64,000 nt of DNA from positions 5,395,599 through 5,459,598 of the forward strand of contig CM055108.1 in assembly GCA_029204225.1 (NCBI GenBank), read 5' to 3'. How positions within the stretch are numbered: the stretch's first letter is position 1; each line of letters opens with the position of its first letter. Shown in pieces: positions 1 through 12,563 of this stretch. The notes under the pieces are model-generated. The model made no database searches. It saw only the letters and a list, made by a program, of their open reading frames with translations, and had not been told where the DNA came from. A program made the translations under genes and the position numbers. The DNA is from Diphasiastrum complanatum. Its lineage: Eukaryota; Streptophyta; Lycopodiopsida; Lycopodiales; Lycopodiaceae.

Positions 1-2767
1 TACTTTTCAGGCAATCTCTATATCATTGTCCTTTCTAAACTGGGCCAATTCCTATGCATTTTTCTGATCATCATTTGCGTGCTTATAACCTGGCTAACAG
101 GTTTTCAAATTTTTCCCATTTTTTGAAGATTTTAACATCATTGTTCCTCCTGCACTAGGACACTACCAAATCTCTTTCCAGTTTCTTATTCGATTTCTAG
201 AAATTAAGTTACTCAAGGTTCAACTATAGAGCATTTTCCAATTCCTCGGACTTTTCATATGTTGGACCATGCTTTCCAAGATCCAATCATAATATTCCAT
301 TCTCTACAGTAGGGCATTGCATCTTTCCTTTCATAAGTTGCAGTTTTTATGACTAGAAGTTAGCAAGATCAAAATTCCACCTTTTAGAATTATTTGTACA
401 TCATCTATTTCACAAATTGGCATACATTTCCAAGATCGGTATACTATACTGGCACGCCCACAATGTGTGTTGTTGCATATACTTACAACTTAAAACCTTT
501 CAATAGTCGACTGGATGTCAGTCGAGTCGTAACTGTATATCCAACTTTCTAGTTTTCAGCCAGTCATTATTCCTACCATTCAAGAGAAGTTGCAAAATAC
601 AGAGTCCAGTCCCAATAATAAAGACAACTACCACCAAGAAATGAAATACAAAAAATAGCAGGTGAGGTATCCAATTTAAAATAGAGCCTTTGTTTGAGAG
701 GCAACCATCAATATTGTGAAACATGTAGATAAAAATGTGACACCCTCCAACAGAAGTAGAACGAATAGAAAATCTGGATATTAAATCACAGTACTCAAAG
801 CCAAAGCCCATCTCAACAGGAGGGATCAGGTCGCTGAAGAGCAGTTTGATGAAAGATCAATCACGAAAAACTCCACATAAAAACATAAAACTATTCGATA
901 GCATTAACAGAATAATAACTGGAGGAATAGACATTTATGTGTCAATTTCACATATCTCTACTATTGAGCAAAGGTACTGGAGTCTACATGTAGGTAATCT
1001 CTAACTCGCCTACACTTCTAGGTACTAAATATCGTCTTTCAGGTTGTTGTTTATCAATTAGTGTTGATACATTTCCATATATATGGCATTCTTTTATTCT
1101 CTTCTACAGCTGATGATAAAGAAAAACCTAGGTAAGTAGCTCCATCACCTATTCCATGATTCACTTGCACTTATCTCCTCGTCATCTCTTGTCGCTTCAC
1201 TTCCATCCTTTGTTCTTCCCTCATCCTTTTTTGGAGTCATCCCTATCTAGTTCCATGATAATTATTTTGGCATTATTGCAATTTCTTTTAGATCACAATC
1301 CTGCTCCTATTATAGTTCTTTCATCAAATATTACAATCTCTTCTCCTTTGATATTTCTCTTAAGAGTTGCTCACTTGTTCAAATTGAGGCTACTATGGAT
1401 CACTCTGCATTTCTACCACGAGTTCTACATCATGTTCTTCTCGGCCATTTTCACCTTTGTTCCTCTATATTCAGCCACTTACTACTAGTTCTATATCATA
1501 GGTTTGGTCATTACAGCAGGCTTCAGCTCAGCTTGCGAGTTGTCTAATGCTACTCCTATTTGACATTCCCAATTAGCTAGGACTATTCTGAACCTTCTGA
1601 GGTTTCCAATGTCCATCATTACTATCATTTGGCATTCACGTTCCAGACAACTAGCTTGTTATCCACTTGTGTGTTTTGACATAAAAATTGCTTATATTAC
1701 CCAGAACTCATGATGTGTATGGATAGCTTGGGATCTATTTGCTTCTCCCAAGCCATCTATTCCTACTGTTACATGGTATACCTGTTCTATAGGCAGGTAG
1801 CATTCTATCTCTTTGTATACAGTTTTAGTTCCATATTATGCTTTAAATTGTCATTTTTTGGCCCATGAGATTGGGATGGTATCTATGTGTGTACAGCAGG
1901 GTTGGTTTATATAATGCAGTTCTCCGGTTCATTTTGATGCCTTTCTTGGCATTCATGGGCCAGGCATATGGCATAGTTGCATGGATGTGTTCTAGATTGC
2001 AACCTGGATCACGTTCTGGAAATTCCCAATAGGGTATTCCGAAACAAGCCAAATTTCTTTTGGTTTTTTAATGAATTTCAAGGTTTTTTCAGTGCTTTTT
2101 GAGTTTTATGAGTTTGTAAGAAAATTTGGGTTTTCTGATAAAGAAGTTTTGAGGAAAAAGTTTCTTTTCTTTTTGGTTTTAAGGTAAAAAATAAATAAAA
2201 GTAAATTGCATTCCAGAAAGCAGAACAATCCAGAAAGCTCATTCCGGATCGCAGTTGCAGCAGACATTTATGGCCATAGATTATGATATGCAATGAGCAG
2301 GATTTCATTCATTGCTTGAGCTTTCCAGCCGAGTGTTGATAGGCTTGGACTTCAGTATGCAGCACTGACATTATGTAGATAATAAGCAGTGTGTCTTTCT
2401 GAAGAGGGAGATCTACATGCATATAAACTGGAGCTTTAGGTGAATCCGGTTACAGTGTAATTGACTCTTGAGCTGATTCAAGTTCTTTTGGAAATTTCTG
2501 TTTGGATGATTATGTGCATCAATCCTTTTCTGTTACAAAGTTCAAGCACTTAATTAGATTGCTTATTTAGATTGTATGTTCCTCAAAACTCAGTCTGATT
2601 CACATTGCACATATACTCTTGTTGTTTTATGTTTGCTACAGAATGCCACTAATAATGAGAGATGATAACACCAAAGCAACAAAATTTGTTTTGATAGAGA
2701 TAGAAGATATTCCTAGACTAGAAGTGCGTGAGGATTTGATCACACCCAAAAGCTCATAGAAACATAC
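1..2767. other. No recognisable gene; probable intron/3' part of the RLP4-like gene
   Basis: I see no convincing coding exon here on either strand. The malectin-like exon to the right ends at a good donor (minus strand, position 2767), so this stretch probably begins with its second intron. I looked for the leucine-rich repeats and membrane segment expected next in RLP4-type proteins and did not find them. A short minus-strand reading frame at 811-518 encodes a hydrophobic run near its middle, but it has no homology I recognise and is probably chance. Confidence 0.5.
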
Positions 2768-3840
2768 CTTGAGACTTGACTGTTGTGTATTCCATTGGAA
2801 CCAGCTGGTAAATTTCAAAACCATTGATAAGAATGCCACCTTGCACAGGCTTCAAGGTCAAAGTCAATGTTCTCCCTTCCACGAAAATCGTTTTATTGAG
2901 AACAATGGCAGTGAAAGGTCCCCCGGAATATCCTACAATATCAACCCCCATAAAAAGAGGCTGATCATTCACTAGAATTTGAAAGATGCGCTGGCCCTTT
3001 TGAGTGATGTTTGGTGATATCTCCGCAAAGTGCAGCCATATAGAGTAATTTTGATTTGGTTCAACCTGGAAACTATAGTATAGATTCTCTCCAACTCCTG
3101 TGGTTGCTGCAGACTGATAGAGAACCTCTGGGTAGAAATTGGGGGCCCCACAGCAGTTTGTGATGTGTGCAGTCGTTTTTAGCGGGGTGGAGGCACCTTT
3201 ATTAAGATCAATATCTGATCCCCAAAAACGATCACCGCCCCAAGGATCGGCATCCAAATCAATCCCATACCCTGTTTCTAGTGCATTGCAGCTTACCCTT
3301 TTGACTGTCTTCAAGATGACATAAAGAGTCCAAGGATAACCAAGCTCATATGCAAGTTCATTTATCTGAAGAATCTCCAAGGAGACAACAGCAGGATTAC
3401 CATGGCCAGAACTGTGAAAGCATGCAGTGGCAGCACCATCATCCACATAGACCAAAGCATCCGGATACGCCTGATCATAATATGAACTCCAGCCAGGTTG
3501 TAAAGGAAAAGTAAGAGTTCCTTCCAAAGAAACATCAAACTGTGGCTCTGTGTTTGAATTATCGACCTCACCAAAAGTGAAAAAGAACCTCATAAGATAA
3601 CGTCCAATAGGAACACTGATATTGTAGCAGTTCTCCGCGCCATCTGAGTATTGGAAATACCGTAATGTGTTAAGCTGAGGAGCAATCATGCTCGTCCCTT
3701 CAGGAATGCTTGCTGAACTGCCACCCATGTAGCCAAAATCTTTAAGCCAAACTAAGTTGGTACGATTACTATATGAGTTTTCGGAGGAGCCACAAGCAAT
3801 ACGAACTGCCACTGGTGCTGCAACATTTCAATGGATATAT

Positions 3841-3931
<91 letters not shown>

Positions 3932-5948
3932 AATTCAAATTTTCATATTTCAAAAAAATGCACATCAATTGCCGCTTGTGGTTTAATCAACTAAAGCATA
4001 ATGTATAACAAACTGAAGATAACAGCTTGGAAATAAATTCAAGATGGGCATCTTTTGCTTCTTTGAAGAAAATTTCCGGAGCAACATAAATGCCTTAGTT
4101 GGAAATTCAGAGTTTCATAGATAAACCTTTCGAGAAGCTTTCTACATGATCAAAATTATCATCACATCATGCAGCTCAAGTCTACGAGATTCTGAAACAC
4201 CTTTTTGCTCTAGTGCATGCCCATGCGTGGGTTAAGAAATGGCCTTGTGGACAAGGCCAACTGAAGCACGCTACACATGGGCCGCTGGATTTTGAAAATT
4301 TGTGCAAGAGCATACATTTGGCCACAGTGTTAATGAAGGGGCTTGATGTACAAGGAGCTTGGCTTTGAAAATCTAGAGAACTTAAGATACATTAAAACCA
4401 CAAGTTTTTGGTGGGATTATCCCATGAACAGAATCTGGAGCATACCACCAAACAACACCTTCTTCCAAAGGACAAGGCTACATGCCATTTTACCTTGGTG
4501 CCATCAGCCACTACAACAATGGTATGGAAGGGGCCAGAAACTTTATGTTATGTCATTGAGCAAAACCTCCACTAGTGGGGTGGTGCATGCTTTGTTGGAA
4601 AATAGTGTGGCAAGAACTATTTTCCAACAGAGCATGCAGCATCCCACCTCGTGTGGTAAGAACTATATCCCAACAAAGCATGCAGCATCCCACCAGTGGG
4701 GTTTTGTTCAATGACATAATATAAAATTTCAAGAACTATTTTCCAACAAAACATGGACCATCCCACCAGTGTAGGTTTTGCTAAATGACATCATGTAAAG
4801 GTAAGAACTATATTCCAACAAAGCATTTATATGCAGCACTTTGAAGATGCCACGCCAAGTAAGTGAGCCCCAATCCATTAAATTCATGTAAAGTTCTTGG
4901 TATGGTGTGTATCTAGATCAAATTTAGCATGCAATGATTCAAAATAGATGCACTAAGCAATCCATGCTCGAATCTATGATTCTTTATGGAGTATCATCAT
5001 AAGCGTGTGCGATGTAGTTTCCAAGTTGGAACAATCATAGGGATGTAGATTGCATCCAGTATGTTTATTAGCAGCGTAGTAACCTTTTAGTGTTGACTCT
5101 CAAGTTTTTTGAGCAAGAAAACATAAGACTCATAATGAGCGCTGAGATTCTGTTTGTCGTAAGATCTTGCAAAATAAGTATACACTCGGCCTTGATAACT
5201 GGATATTCCCCATCCACTTATCCTGCCCATCCATTTTCAGATTCACATTGAAGCAAATCTGTTGATCAAAACTCCCATCTTATGTTTCACTTTGACGATA
5301 ATGATATCTGTAATTTCATGATTCAGTTTTCTTCATCATCAATGCTCTCTTGTTCTAAAGAAGCTTATCGGGAGCGTGGAAGAAAATATGTAATTAAGAA
5401 TCGTGGGCCCTGGTACCTGTTGTCGCTGCCTTTTTGTGAAAGCAGAAGAGGAAGAGTCCCAGATGCTCTGCTATCGCTGGCAGAGTTAGTTATCTCTAAG
5501 ATGGCCATTTTTACATATGATATGCTAAATCCATTACGAACAAAGTCAGCACTTAGAACAGCTTCTCCAGTTTTCTGAAATCAGCCTCATTTGTTCATTC
5601 TTGGATCTCTGATCGATTACGATTGTTAGAGTGATAGATTGCGTTGCGACTAGCATCTGAGAAACTCGATTCTACATTGGTCGAGATTTTGTTGCCCTCG
5701 TGGTTGAAGCTTGTAAAATATGAGTCTCAGATCAGGTTCTCTCTCTCTCTCTCAACAGCACAAAAATATAGCATAGGAAGCATACCTCCCACATTCTGTG
5801 CTACCACGGCAGATGCAAAGAAAAAAAAAACTGGGATTAATTGCACGAGAGATATCGTTTTCAGCTTGGTAGTTGAGAGAAGCTTCGAAGGACTCCATCC
5901 AATCTGGCCACCAGAGCCCATCAGAAACATTTGCTTCGTAGTAGTCAA
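2768..5948 (-). CDS. Secreted malectin-like domain protein, RLP4-type (5' two exons, partial)
   Basis: Two exons are joined in frame. Exon 1 (start ATG at 5921, or an in-frame ATG at 5948; ends 5786 at donor GGAG|GTATGC) encodes a signal peptide: a polar head, the hydrophobic run LVQLIPVFFFFASAVVA, then QNVG. Exon 2 (3817 to 2768) follows acceptor TTGCAG; the split codon gives Ala and continues PVAVRIACGSSE. The 350 residues are a malectin-like domain, with motifs such as LVWLKDFGYMGG, CYNISVPIGRY, ACFHSSGHGNPAV, PEVLYQSA and YSIWLHFAEI. These follow the arrangement I know from Arabidopsis RLP4 (At1g28340). Family members are extracellular, bind or are proposed to bind cell-wall carbohydrate, and continue into LRRs and one membrane helix. 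Exon 2 ends at a clean AAG|GTATGT donor after VKSQ; later exons are not seen, so the model is partial. No frameshift or stop interrupts the two exons. The RLP4 assignment is from memory of the family, not a search. Confidence 0.85.
3843..3928. repeat. (TC)43 microsatellite
   Basis: Uninterrupted TC dinucleotide tract of 86 bp, lying in intron 1 of the malectin-like gene just 25 bp upstream of the exon 2 acceptor. On the transcribed strand it reads (GA)n, so it displaces the usual pyrimidine-rich stretch away from the acceptor. Confidence 0.98.
3929..5785 (-). other. Intron 1 of the malectin-like gene (left part is the SSR)
   Basis: The intron runs from donor 5785 to acceptor 3818 (1968 bp). 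No coding signal is seen in it. It holds a fold-back/tandem repeat cluster at 4551-4840 (separate entry). Confidence 0.7.
4551..4840. repeat. Fold-back plus tandem copies of a ~57-bp unit
   Basis: The segment 4551-4606 is the reverse complement of the sequences that follow. Those contain AACTATTTTCCAACA..GCATGCAGCATCCCACC and end in GGGGTTTTG..CAATGACAT. The following sequence holds four direct, partly truncated copies starting near 4616, 4660, 4732 and 4803. The first pair could form a hairpin with an 11-nt loop. This looks like a decayed MITE or fold-back element. Confidence 0.75.
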
Positions 5949-7640
5949 CTTCTGAAATTTGAGCCACCTGTGAACAGAAACAAATTCTCAGGCAAAAGAA
6001 ATGATCAACTAATTTACAGAAAACTGCGGCATTTAAAACAATCCATTTGATGTAGCAAGCGTGACGCATTCATAACATAGAAACATGGATCTTCTGTAAA
6101 TCCAACAATGTCAACGATTGGACCTCAAGTTGAAGAGTAGGATTCTAACTAGTCCGTTAGTTCTCCCGTCAACGTCAGATTTGAATAATGCTGAATGCTG
6201 AGCATTGAAATGCTGCTCTATGAAAGTACTCTGCTGGCTTGCTTGATCATGGAAATATGGAATTTGCTATCGAGAATATTAAGACCTCAACATTCTTGAA
6301 TAGGATCCACGAAGAAGAATCACCCGTTAAGAGCGATACCGACAGGAAGAGTAAATATTCTTCGTTCACCAGGAGAGCCAATAGACTCGGAATTACATCA
6401 CTCAACCGGAAGCACGAAGTTTTCTGCCTAAACATATTTAACTTTATGTAAAGTCCCCATTGTAAAATTAAGAATGGATCAAATGAGTCATTGTTCTCTT
6501 GGCTACATCAGGTACATTAGCTTTGATTTTTCTAATAACACTTACGCAACAATTCCAGCCAATCAAATCTAAAAATTACAGAGCTACAGTACACTGAAAT
6601 TTTTGCAACTCTTACTTGCCATCAAAATGAATTCTACCAACGCGATTGCATTTTCATTGTAAACCTACAACGTGTCTTGAATCTAGAGACATGCCACGGC
6701 GATTGAGCAGTGGACTGCATATAAACTATCGAAGTTTCAGCAATAGAAAAAAAATTGAACAGCTGCGCTATATATGCTAGTTGCGGTCTCAAAATCAACT
6801 TCAGACTTCGATCTTTGAAATGCAATGTAATTATGTATGGCTAAGTACCCAAAGCCAAATTTGGTGTAACTAACGCGGACAAATCCATAGCAATAAATTA
6901 GCAGTGCACCATCTCATTTAGCTCATCATACCTCCAATCAAAGACGAAAAGAAGACCACGACGTTCGGCAGTGACGACAAAGCCTCCAACAACGTACCCA
7001 GCATGGCAAATGTAACAGTAAAACGAGAGCAAAATGATCGAAAAGGCAAAGAGAGGGGACGACGCAGGGAGCGAAGGCGATGGAGAGAAGATATGCCAAG
7101 GAAAAGAGGAGTAAGTGATTAGGTGTTGGATCGGAAAACCAAAGCCAAAATAAAGAACGCAGTTATACGTTCATGTTTCTTAGGGCGACAGAAATCTCTC
7201 AGAGATGCTACGGGTCACCGGTCCGTCAGGTCGCCTTGTAACTTGAAACTCAAAAGGAAACTTGTAATGTCACCGGTTGACGGTGCGGGTGACTGGTGGA
7301 AGCTGGAAGCGGGGGAGCTAGGGTACCGAACTGAGGTAGTGTCAGTAAGATCCTGAATGGACGTGCAGCCCAACCCAGATTCCAGATTGCACGTCGCATA
7401 TTATTATTAAAAATAATTGAAATCATATAAATAATAATACTAAAATATTTCCTTGTTTTCCTTGCAAAAGCTTTTTTCTTTTTGGACTTTGTGAGGATTT
7501 ATCACCATTCACAAGCCCCAAGCTGCAGTGACAAAGTCCAAACTCAAACTTCTGCGAAAAGGTAATCAACATCTAAGTCCATTTGTACATGAGGGAAGGA
7601 GAGCTAAGGACATCTTATAATTAGTTTATTAAGATGTTGT
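5949..7640. other. Upstream region of the malectin-like gene; no gene seen
   Basis: No recognised protein or RNA gene. A 5'UTR intron may end just before the ATG at 5948 (TTTCAG on the minus strand). The stretch around 6950-7350 is somewhat richer in GC than its surroundings and could hold the promoter and 5' leader of the minus-strand gene. That is inference from position only. Confidence 0.35.
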
Positions 7641-9155
7641 GGACCCATGAAGGTTGACTCCCTTTCGGAATCGAGATATTTTCTCACATTCATAGATGAT
7701 TTCAGTACGATGAGTATTGTATACTATATGAAGATGAAATCAGAAATATTCGATGCATTGAAAGAAATTTGTAGCGTTTGCAGAATGACACACCTCCAAG
7801 AAACTACAGATCCTTAGGTCCGACAATGGAGGCAAATATTCGAGCAAAGAGACATCGAACATCAATTAACGCCTGCATATACACCACAAGGAGCAAAGTG
7901 CATGATGGCTCAAGCACGATTGCCAAGTCGGTTTTGGGTTAAAGCAATCGCCGCTGCAGTCCATCTACAAAACCGTTCAATAACGACGACAATGGAGAGC
8001 AAGACCCCGTACGAAATGTGGACAAGTGAAAAGCCCGATCTATCGTATGTAAGAGTGGTCGGATGTGCAGCCTACATGCACATACCAAAGGAAAAAAGAA
8101 GCAAACTGGATGAAAAGTCGGTACAGACTGTCAAGGTTGGACATTTGAACGGCTCACATATCTATCGACTCTACAACCCAACCACAAAGAAAGTGGTAAT
8201 GAGCAAAGATGTGAAGTTTGACGAATCGACATTTTCAATAGTGAAAGAATCAAATGACTATGAAATCTTCTCGAAATAGCCAATCAAAAAGGGAATTCAA
8301 GGCCAAGCATCGAAAAAGAATGTCGAACCACAAACTCCTGAACAAGAGACAGAAGATTAGCTTGTCGAAGAACTCGAAGAAAGAACGCAAAGATTGAATC
8401 AACAACCAAAGATCGAACTGTGTCAAAGGTCGACAAGAATTCAAAGACCCCGTCATACTCATTGATAGCCTTCAATCGAGTGTGATCACAGACTTCGAAT
8501 TCTATGGTTTCACCGAAGAGCCAACGACATATCTGGAAGCAATGATCCAGAATCCTGAGGGTGAATTTTGGAGACATGCCATGTCGAAGGAAATCGAATC
8601 AATGAAGCAAAATACGGCATAGACACTCAAGCCACTACCCAAAGGAAAGAAGAAAGCCGACTACAAAATGGGTATACAAGAAGAAACTAAGGTTAGATGG
8701 TCGTGTCGAAAGATACAAGGCTCAACTTGTCGCAAAAGGCTACACTCAGAAATATGGTATTGACTACTTTGATACATACTCCCTGATGGTCAAGATGTCG
8801 AGCATCCGATTACTCTTTGCTTATGCTACAAAATATAATTTGGAGATACATCAAATAGTTGTCAAAATAGCCTTCCTCCACGGAAACTTGGATGAAGAAA
8901 TTTTCATGGAACAACCTGAAGGTTATGTAGACCCGAATAATCCAGATTATGCTTGTTGGTTGTGCACTTGTCGGTTGTGCAACTGTGTCTATGGTTTGAA
9001 ACAGGCTTCACGAGCTTGGTATAAGAAGCTCAATAGTCTTCTAAAGTCTCTAGACTTTTGCCCGATACAACTCGACTATAATGTCTACATCAAGAGGAAA
9101 AGGAAAAATTTTGATTTTGATAATATATGTAGATGATTCTTTGATGATAGGAATA
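7640..9155 (+). mobile_element. Decayed Copia pol fragment: integrase to reverse transcriptase
   Basis: A plus-strand Copia (Ty1-type) pol remnant broken by stops and frameshifts. About 7670-7900 encodes the integrase core (YFLTFIDDFS..SIVYYMK, then a damaged Asp/Glu region). 7902-8279 gives the integrase C-terminal part (ARLPSRFWVKA, TPYEMWT, VVGCAAYMHIPKEKRSK). 8280-8780 is a hinge with several stops. 8640-9155 gives the reverse transcriptase: KKLRLDG..ERYKAQLVAKGYTQ, EEIFMEQPEGYVDP, VYGLKQASRAWYKKL and, after one more shift, YVDDSLMIG. It stops just after the YVDD motif, next to the left cluster of GCGTGGAT repeats. No LTR, gag or RNase H was found for it, and it cannot be active. Confidence 0.9.
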
Positions 9156-9289
9156 CTCATAGTTGAGTTCTAATAATTCTATATCTTAATGATTCTAAGG
9201 ATATTTGTACTTGAAAATGGGATGATTGATTGCAAGAATAAAGCAACACCAATAATTGTCAGAGCCAACACAAGAACACATATAGTAAA

Positions 9290-9845
9290 TATTCACGCAA
9301 ATATCCACGCACAATACAAAGGAGGACGCGCGGGCAAAAAATAATTCGCGTGGATATAGTCTTGGATTGGCATGGATATACGTGTGGATACAAGCGCTTG
9401 GATTATCCACGCGTGGATGTTCCACGCAAATGTCATTTCCAGCAGCAGATCGGCCGGATGTCGTGAAGTTCAAAATGTGTAGATTATCCACGTGTGGATT
9501 ATCCACGCCAAGTCCGACTACCGGCAGCTGGGCAAACCTCTGACACCCGGAACTGAAAATAGGAATACTAATTGCGCCTGGATAATCCACGCGTGAATTA
9601 TCCACGCCATAGTAAAAATTAAATTAAAAAGGCTCGGCTTTCGCTTGGATATTGCGTGGATAATTATCTACGCGTGGATTATTCATGCGAAATTTGCTTT
9701 ATCCATGCAAAATCTAGAGAGTTTAGGCCGTGGATACCGCGTGGATAAAAAAAAATTTATATCCATGCGGTATCCACGCAAATAGGTTTTTGGAATTTGC
9801 ATGGATTATCTACGCGTGGATAATCCACGCAAAAAAAATTTGTCC
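9290..9845. repeat. Left cluster of GCGTGGAT/ATCCACGC palindromic repeats
   Basis: By eye there are about 13 exact copies of GCGTGGAT or its complement ATCCACGC in 560 bp, many fused into the 17-mer palindrome GCGTGGATTATCCACGC, plus several one-base variants. The same motif clusters again at 19036-19420, with CACTA transposase genes between. In CACTA elements, arrays of short repeats in both orientations near the ends bind the element's own DNA-binding protein. I infer that role here; the terminal CACTA inverted repeats themselves were not found. Confidence 0.7.
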
Positions 9846-10633
9846 AAAAAAAAAACATTTGGCGCGAACCAAAATGTGGTTCGCTCCAAAACTAGAGGTG
9901 ACTTTCTATTTTTGTGTTGTGTGAGAGAGAGAGAAAGAGAGTATAGATGGGAGTGAGAATGAGATGAGGATGAATGTGAGTGAGAAAATTGATAGTGTTT
10001 AGGATTTTTAGTTTATTGATGGATGTTAATAGTATGTGTTTTGTGATCATAAGTTTTAAGATCTTTTTTGTTTGTGATGTAGGTTTGGATATGAAAAATG
10101 AAAATTGAACGTTCATTGCAAAGGATTCAAAGATCAAGTGCATGCAAAAGGAAAAGCAAAGATTGCAAAACAATGGAGATACAATAGTAAAGGTAAATTC
10201 ACATTTATTTTGATTCATTTAATATTTAGTTGATAACTTGATGTGTCATCTATTGATACATTATATTGTGGTTTCCATTGTGCTTTCCATTACTTTTTAT
10301 TGTGCATTCTAGCATGCAAATCATGTGCTAAAATAGATACATTGCATTGAATTCATCAATGGATACATTTGCATTGCATAGATGTGCATTAAATAGACTA
10401 TACATTGCATTGAATACATCAATAGATACATTTGCAATCAACAGATGTGCATTCAATGGACTATACATTTGCATTCATTGATTAAAAAAATATATGCATT
10501 CAAAAATTGTGCAAGAATGATATTCCGCCAAAACATTATATTGATTGATTTAAAAACAAGTACATTTATGAGAGAATAAATTCTCTCTTCCTACATTGCC
10601 TTCTACAAGGCCTTACATTTAATTTAAAAACCT
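9846..10633. other. AT-rich stretch with degenerate ~60-bp repeats, no gene
   Basis: No coding signal. Between about 10250 and 10490, imperfect copies of a phrase containing GATACATTTGCAT, GATGTGCATT and CTATACATTGCATT recur, roughly every 60 bp. The rest is unremarkable AT-rich DNA inside the presumed CACTA element. Confidence 0.5.
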
Positions 10634-11290
10634 CTACTCATCATCACTTCCTCCCTCCTCGTCTCCTTCATCTTGTAGGTGTACGTTGGTGTCCACATCT
10701 TCAAACTCCCCTTTGCTCTCATTCACGTACTCTTTCATGTTCTCTTCCACATCACAAACACTTGAAGTTGTAGAGCCTCTCTACAAAATAGAATCAAAAA
10801 TTTAATTAAATTGAGATTAAACTTACTTGTAAACCACAAAGTAAACAATCACAAAACAATAAAGGTTAAGAGTTTACGATTGGAAACAATCCATGGGATT
10901 CCATAAAAGCCTTAAGGCCGGCATATCCATGATCGTAACCTTGCTTGTATTCCGCGGCGGTCATGTGTCTTCCAAAATCACTAAGCTACATTTAACAAAA
11001 AAACATAGTTTAGCAATACAATATAGTTTAGCAATAAAAAACATTAACAATCTCACTACAAAAATAGAATCATATTAAAAAATATTGCACTTACAAATTG
11101 GGCCTCTAGATTGCCCCTTTCTCTCGATCCCAAGTGACTTTGGCCATGTTTTAAGAGCTTCTCGGCGGCGGCCCTACGTTGTTGTTCATACTTTTGGGGA
11201 TTGTTTTGCAACAATTCCCCCTTTTACCTTCCTCCAATCCCTTTTGGAGCACCATCCAGGCTTTGTGGGGTTCTTGGGATTCCTCACGGC
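10634..11290 (-). pseudogene. Second (TNP1/transposase-24-like) gene of the CACTA element, partial
   Basis: Three spliced minus-strand segments can be read. The first ends 11095 at donor TTT|GTAAGT and contains NNPQKYEQQRRAAAEKLLKH then SHLGSREKG. The second (10985-10878) reads LSDFGRHMTAAEYKQGYDHG then GLKAFMESHGLFP. The third (10780-10634) has an acidic tail ending GDEEGGSDDE and a TAG stop. The basic helix followed by an acidic C-terminus resembles the second protein of plant CACTA (En/Spm) elements, which binds the subterminal repeats; this identification is tentative. The 5' end is unclear and the frame is disturbed near 11200, so I treat it as broken. It is divergent from the TNP2 gene that starts near 11509. 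Confidence 0.45.
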
Positions 11291-11508
11291 TCTTCTCATC
11301 AATTCTCATCACATGTATGTATATTGATTTATGTCATAATTTTTTTATTTGTAATAGTGATGTAATCCGATTTGTTCTTTGGAAAGCCAAGACACCACTC
11401 CATCACAAATGAAGGTTGAAAATGCACTAAATGTACAAAGACTATTTTGTCAATTTTTGTCACATGTTACAATTCGTCACATGTTAGAATTTGTCAATTT
11501 TCACTTGA

Positions 11509-11691
11509 ATGACACTGAAAGAATTTGCGCAATTTGCAATTGGATTATTGGACCAATTTCAACCAGAATATGATGAGAGGACACCATGTACATGCACACA
11601 ATGCAAAGGCCTTAGGATTCGGACAAGGAGGATTGTCAACGATCATATTTGGGCCAATGGAGTGCACATAGAGAATCCAAGAGTACAAGAG
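11509..11691 (+). pseudogene. CACTA TNP2 N-terminal exon (transposase-associated zinc domain)
   Basis: The reading FAQFAIGLLDQF..RTPCTCTQCKGL..RRIVNDHIWANGV matches the Cys-rich transposase-associated domain (PF13963 type) that begins plant TNP2 proteins: a CxCxxC cluster followed by a DHLxxxG-like motif (here DHIWANG). It ends after VQE at donor GAG|GTAAAC (phase 0). The next plausible acceptor in the same phase is TTGCAG at 12563, which opens the SET-like exon rather than the TNP2 core. Confidence 0.65.
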
Positions 11692-11803
11692 GTAAACTCT
11701 TTAAAGTGTTTTTCGGAAATGCTTTAATCTTTGACCCTTATGACACTTCAAGTATAGTTTGGCCAATAAATATTGAGCGATAGGATGAGTGTCACGATAC
11801 TTT

Positions 11804-11968
11804 GAAGTTAATCTCTCACTTGCTTCTAAAAGGAAAAATCCAAATAGAATATTTAGATGAAGTTAATCTCTCACTTGCTTCTAAAAGAAAAAATCCAATT
11901 AGAATGATTAGATGAAGTTAATCTCTCACTTGCTTCTAAAAGAAAAAATACAAATAGAATGATTAGAT
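11804..11968. repeat. 55-bp tandem repeat, three copies
   Basis: Three head-to-tail 55-bp units, each beginning GAAGTTAATCTCTCACTTGC, differ by only a few bases; a fourth partial copy follows. They lie in an intron of the transposase gene. Confidence 0.95.
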
Positions 11969-12018
11969 GTAGTTAATCTTGATTTCCATATTCAATCACC
12001 CATAACAGACTCATTCAC

Positions 12019-12021
<3 letters not shown>

Positions 12022-12097
<76 letters not shown>
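12022..12097. repeat. (AG)38 microsatellite
   Basis: Uninterrupted AG tract of 76 bp within the CACTA-like element. Confidence 0.98.
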
Positions 12098-12099
<2 letters not shown>

Positions 12100-12439
12100 A
12101 AAGGTAACCAACACTCCCAATTTTAGGAAGGTGTGTAGCCCTTGTTTTCTTCCGTTTAAGACGTGATTCAAATGTTTTTTGTTGAAAGATTAGTTCCACA
12201 AAAAAGCCCACACGCCGCAGGGAGAGAGCATGTGGTGACATTCTGGAGTAGGATATAATTGTGTGGTTCGGGAGTTTTGATTAGCACTCTATATTGTTCT
12301 CTCTGTTTTTCTCTTCATGTGTGTTTAGGGTCGGTGTGGGTGGGTGTGTGTGTGCGTGTGTGTGTTTGTATGTGTTTGTGTGTGTGTGTTTCATGCTACT
12401 GGTTTACGGTTTGTGTTATATATTAATTTATGTTTCATG

Positions 12440-12543
<104 letters not shown>

Positions 12544-12563
12544 AACATTTTCAACTTTTGCAG

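Noticed and set aside
518-811. Minus-strand frame with a hydrophobic stretch as a receptor-like membrane segment
   Set aside because: No LRRs, splice signals or similarity connect it to the malectin-like gene; chance is likelier.
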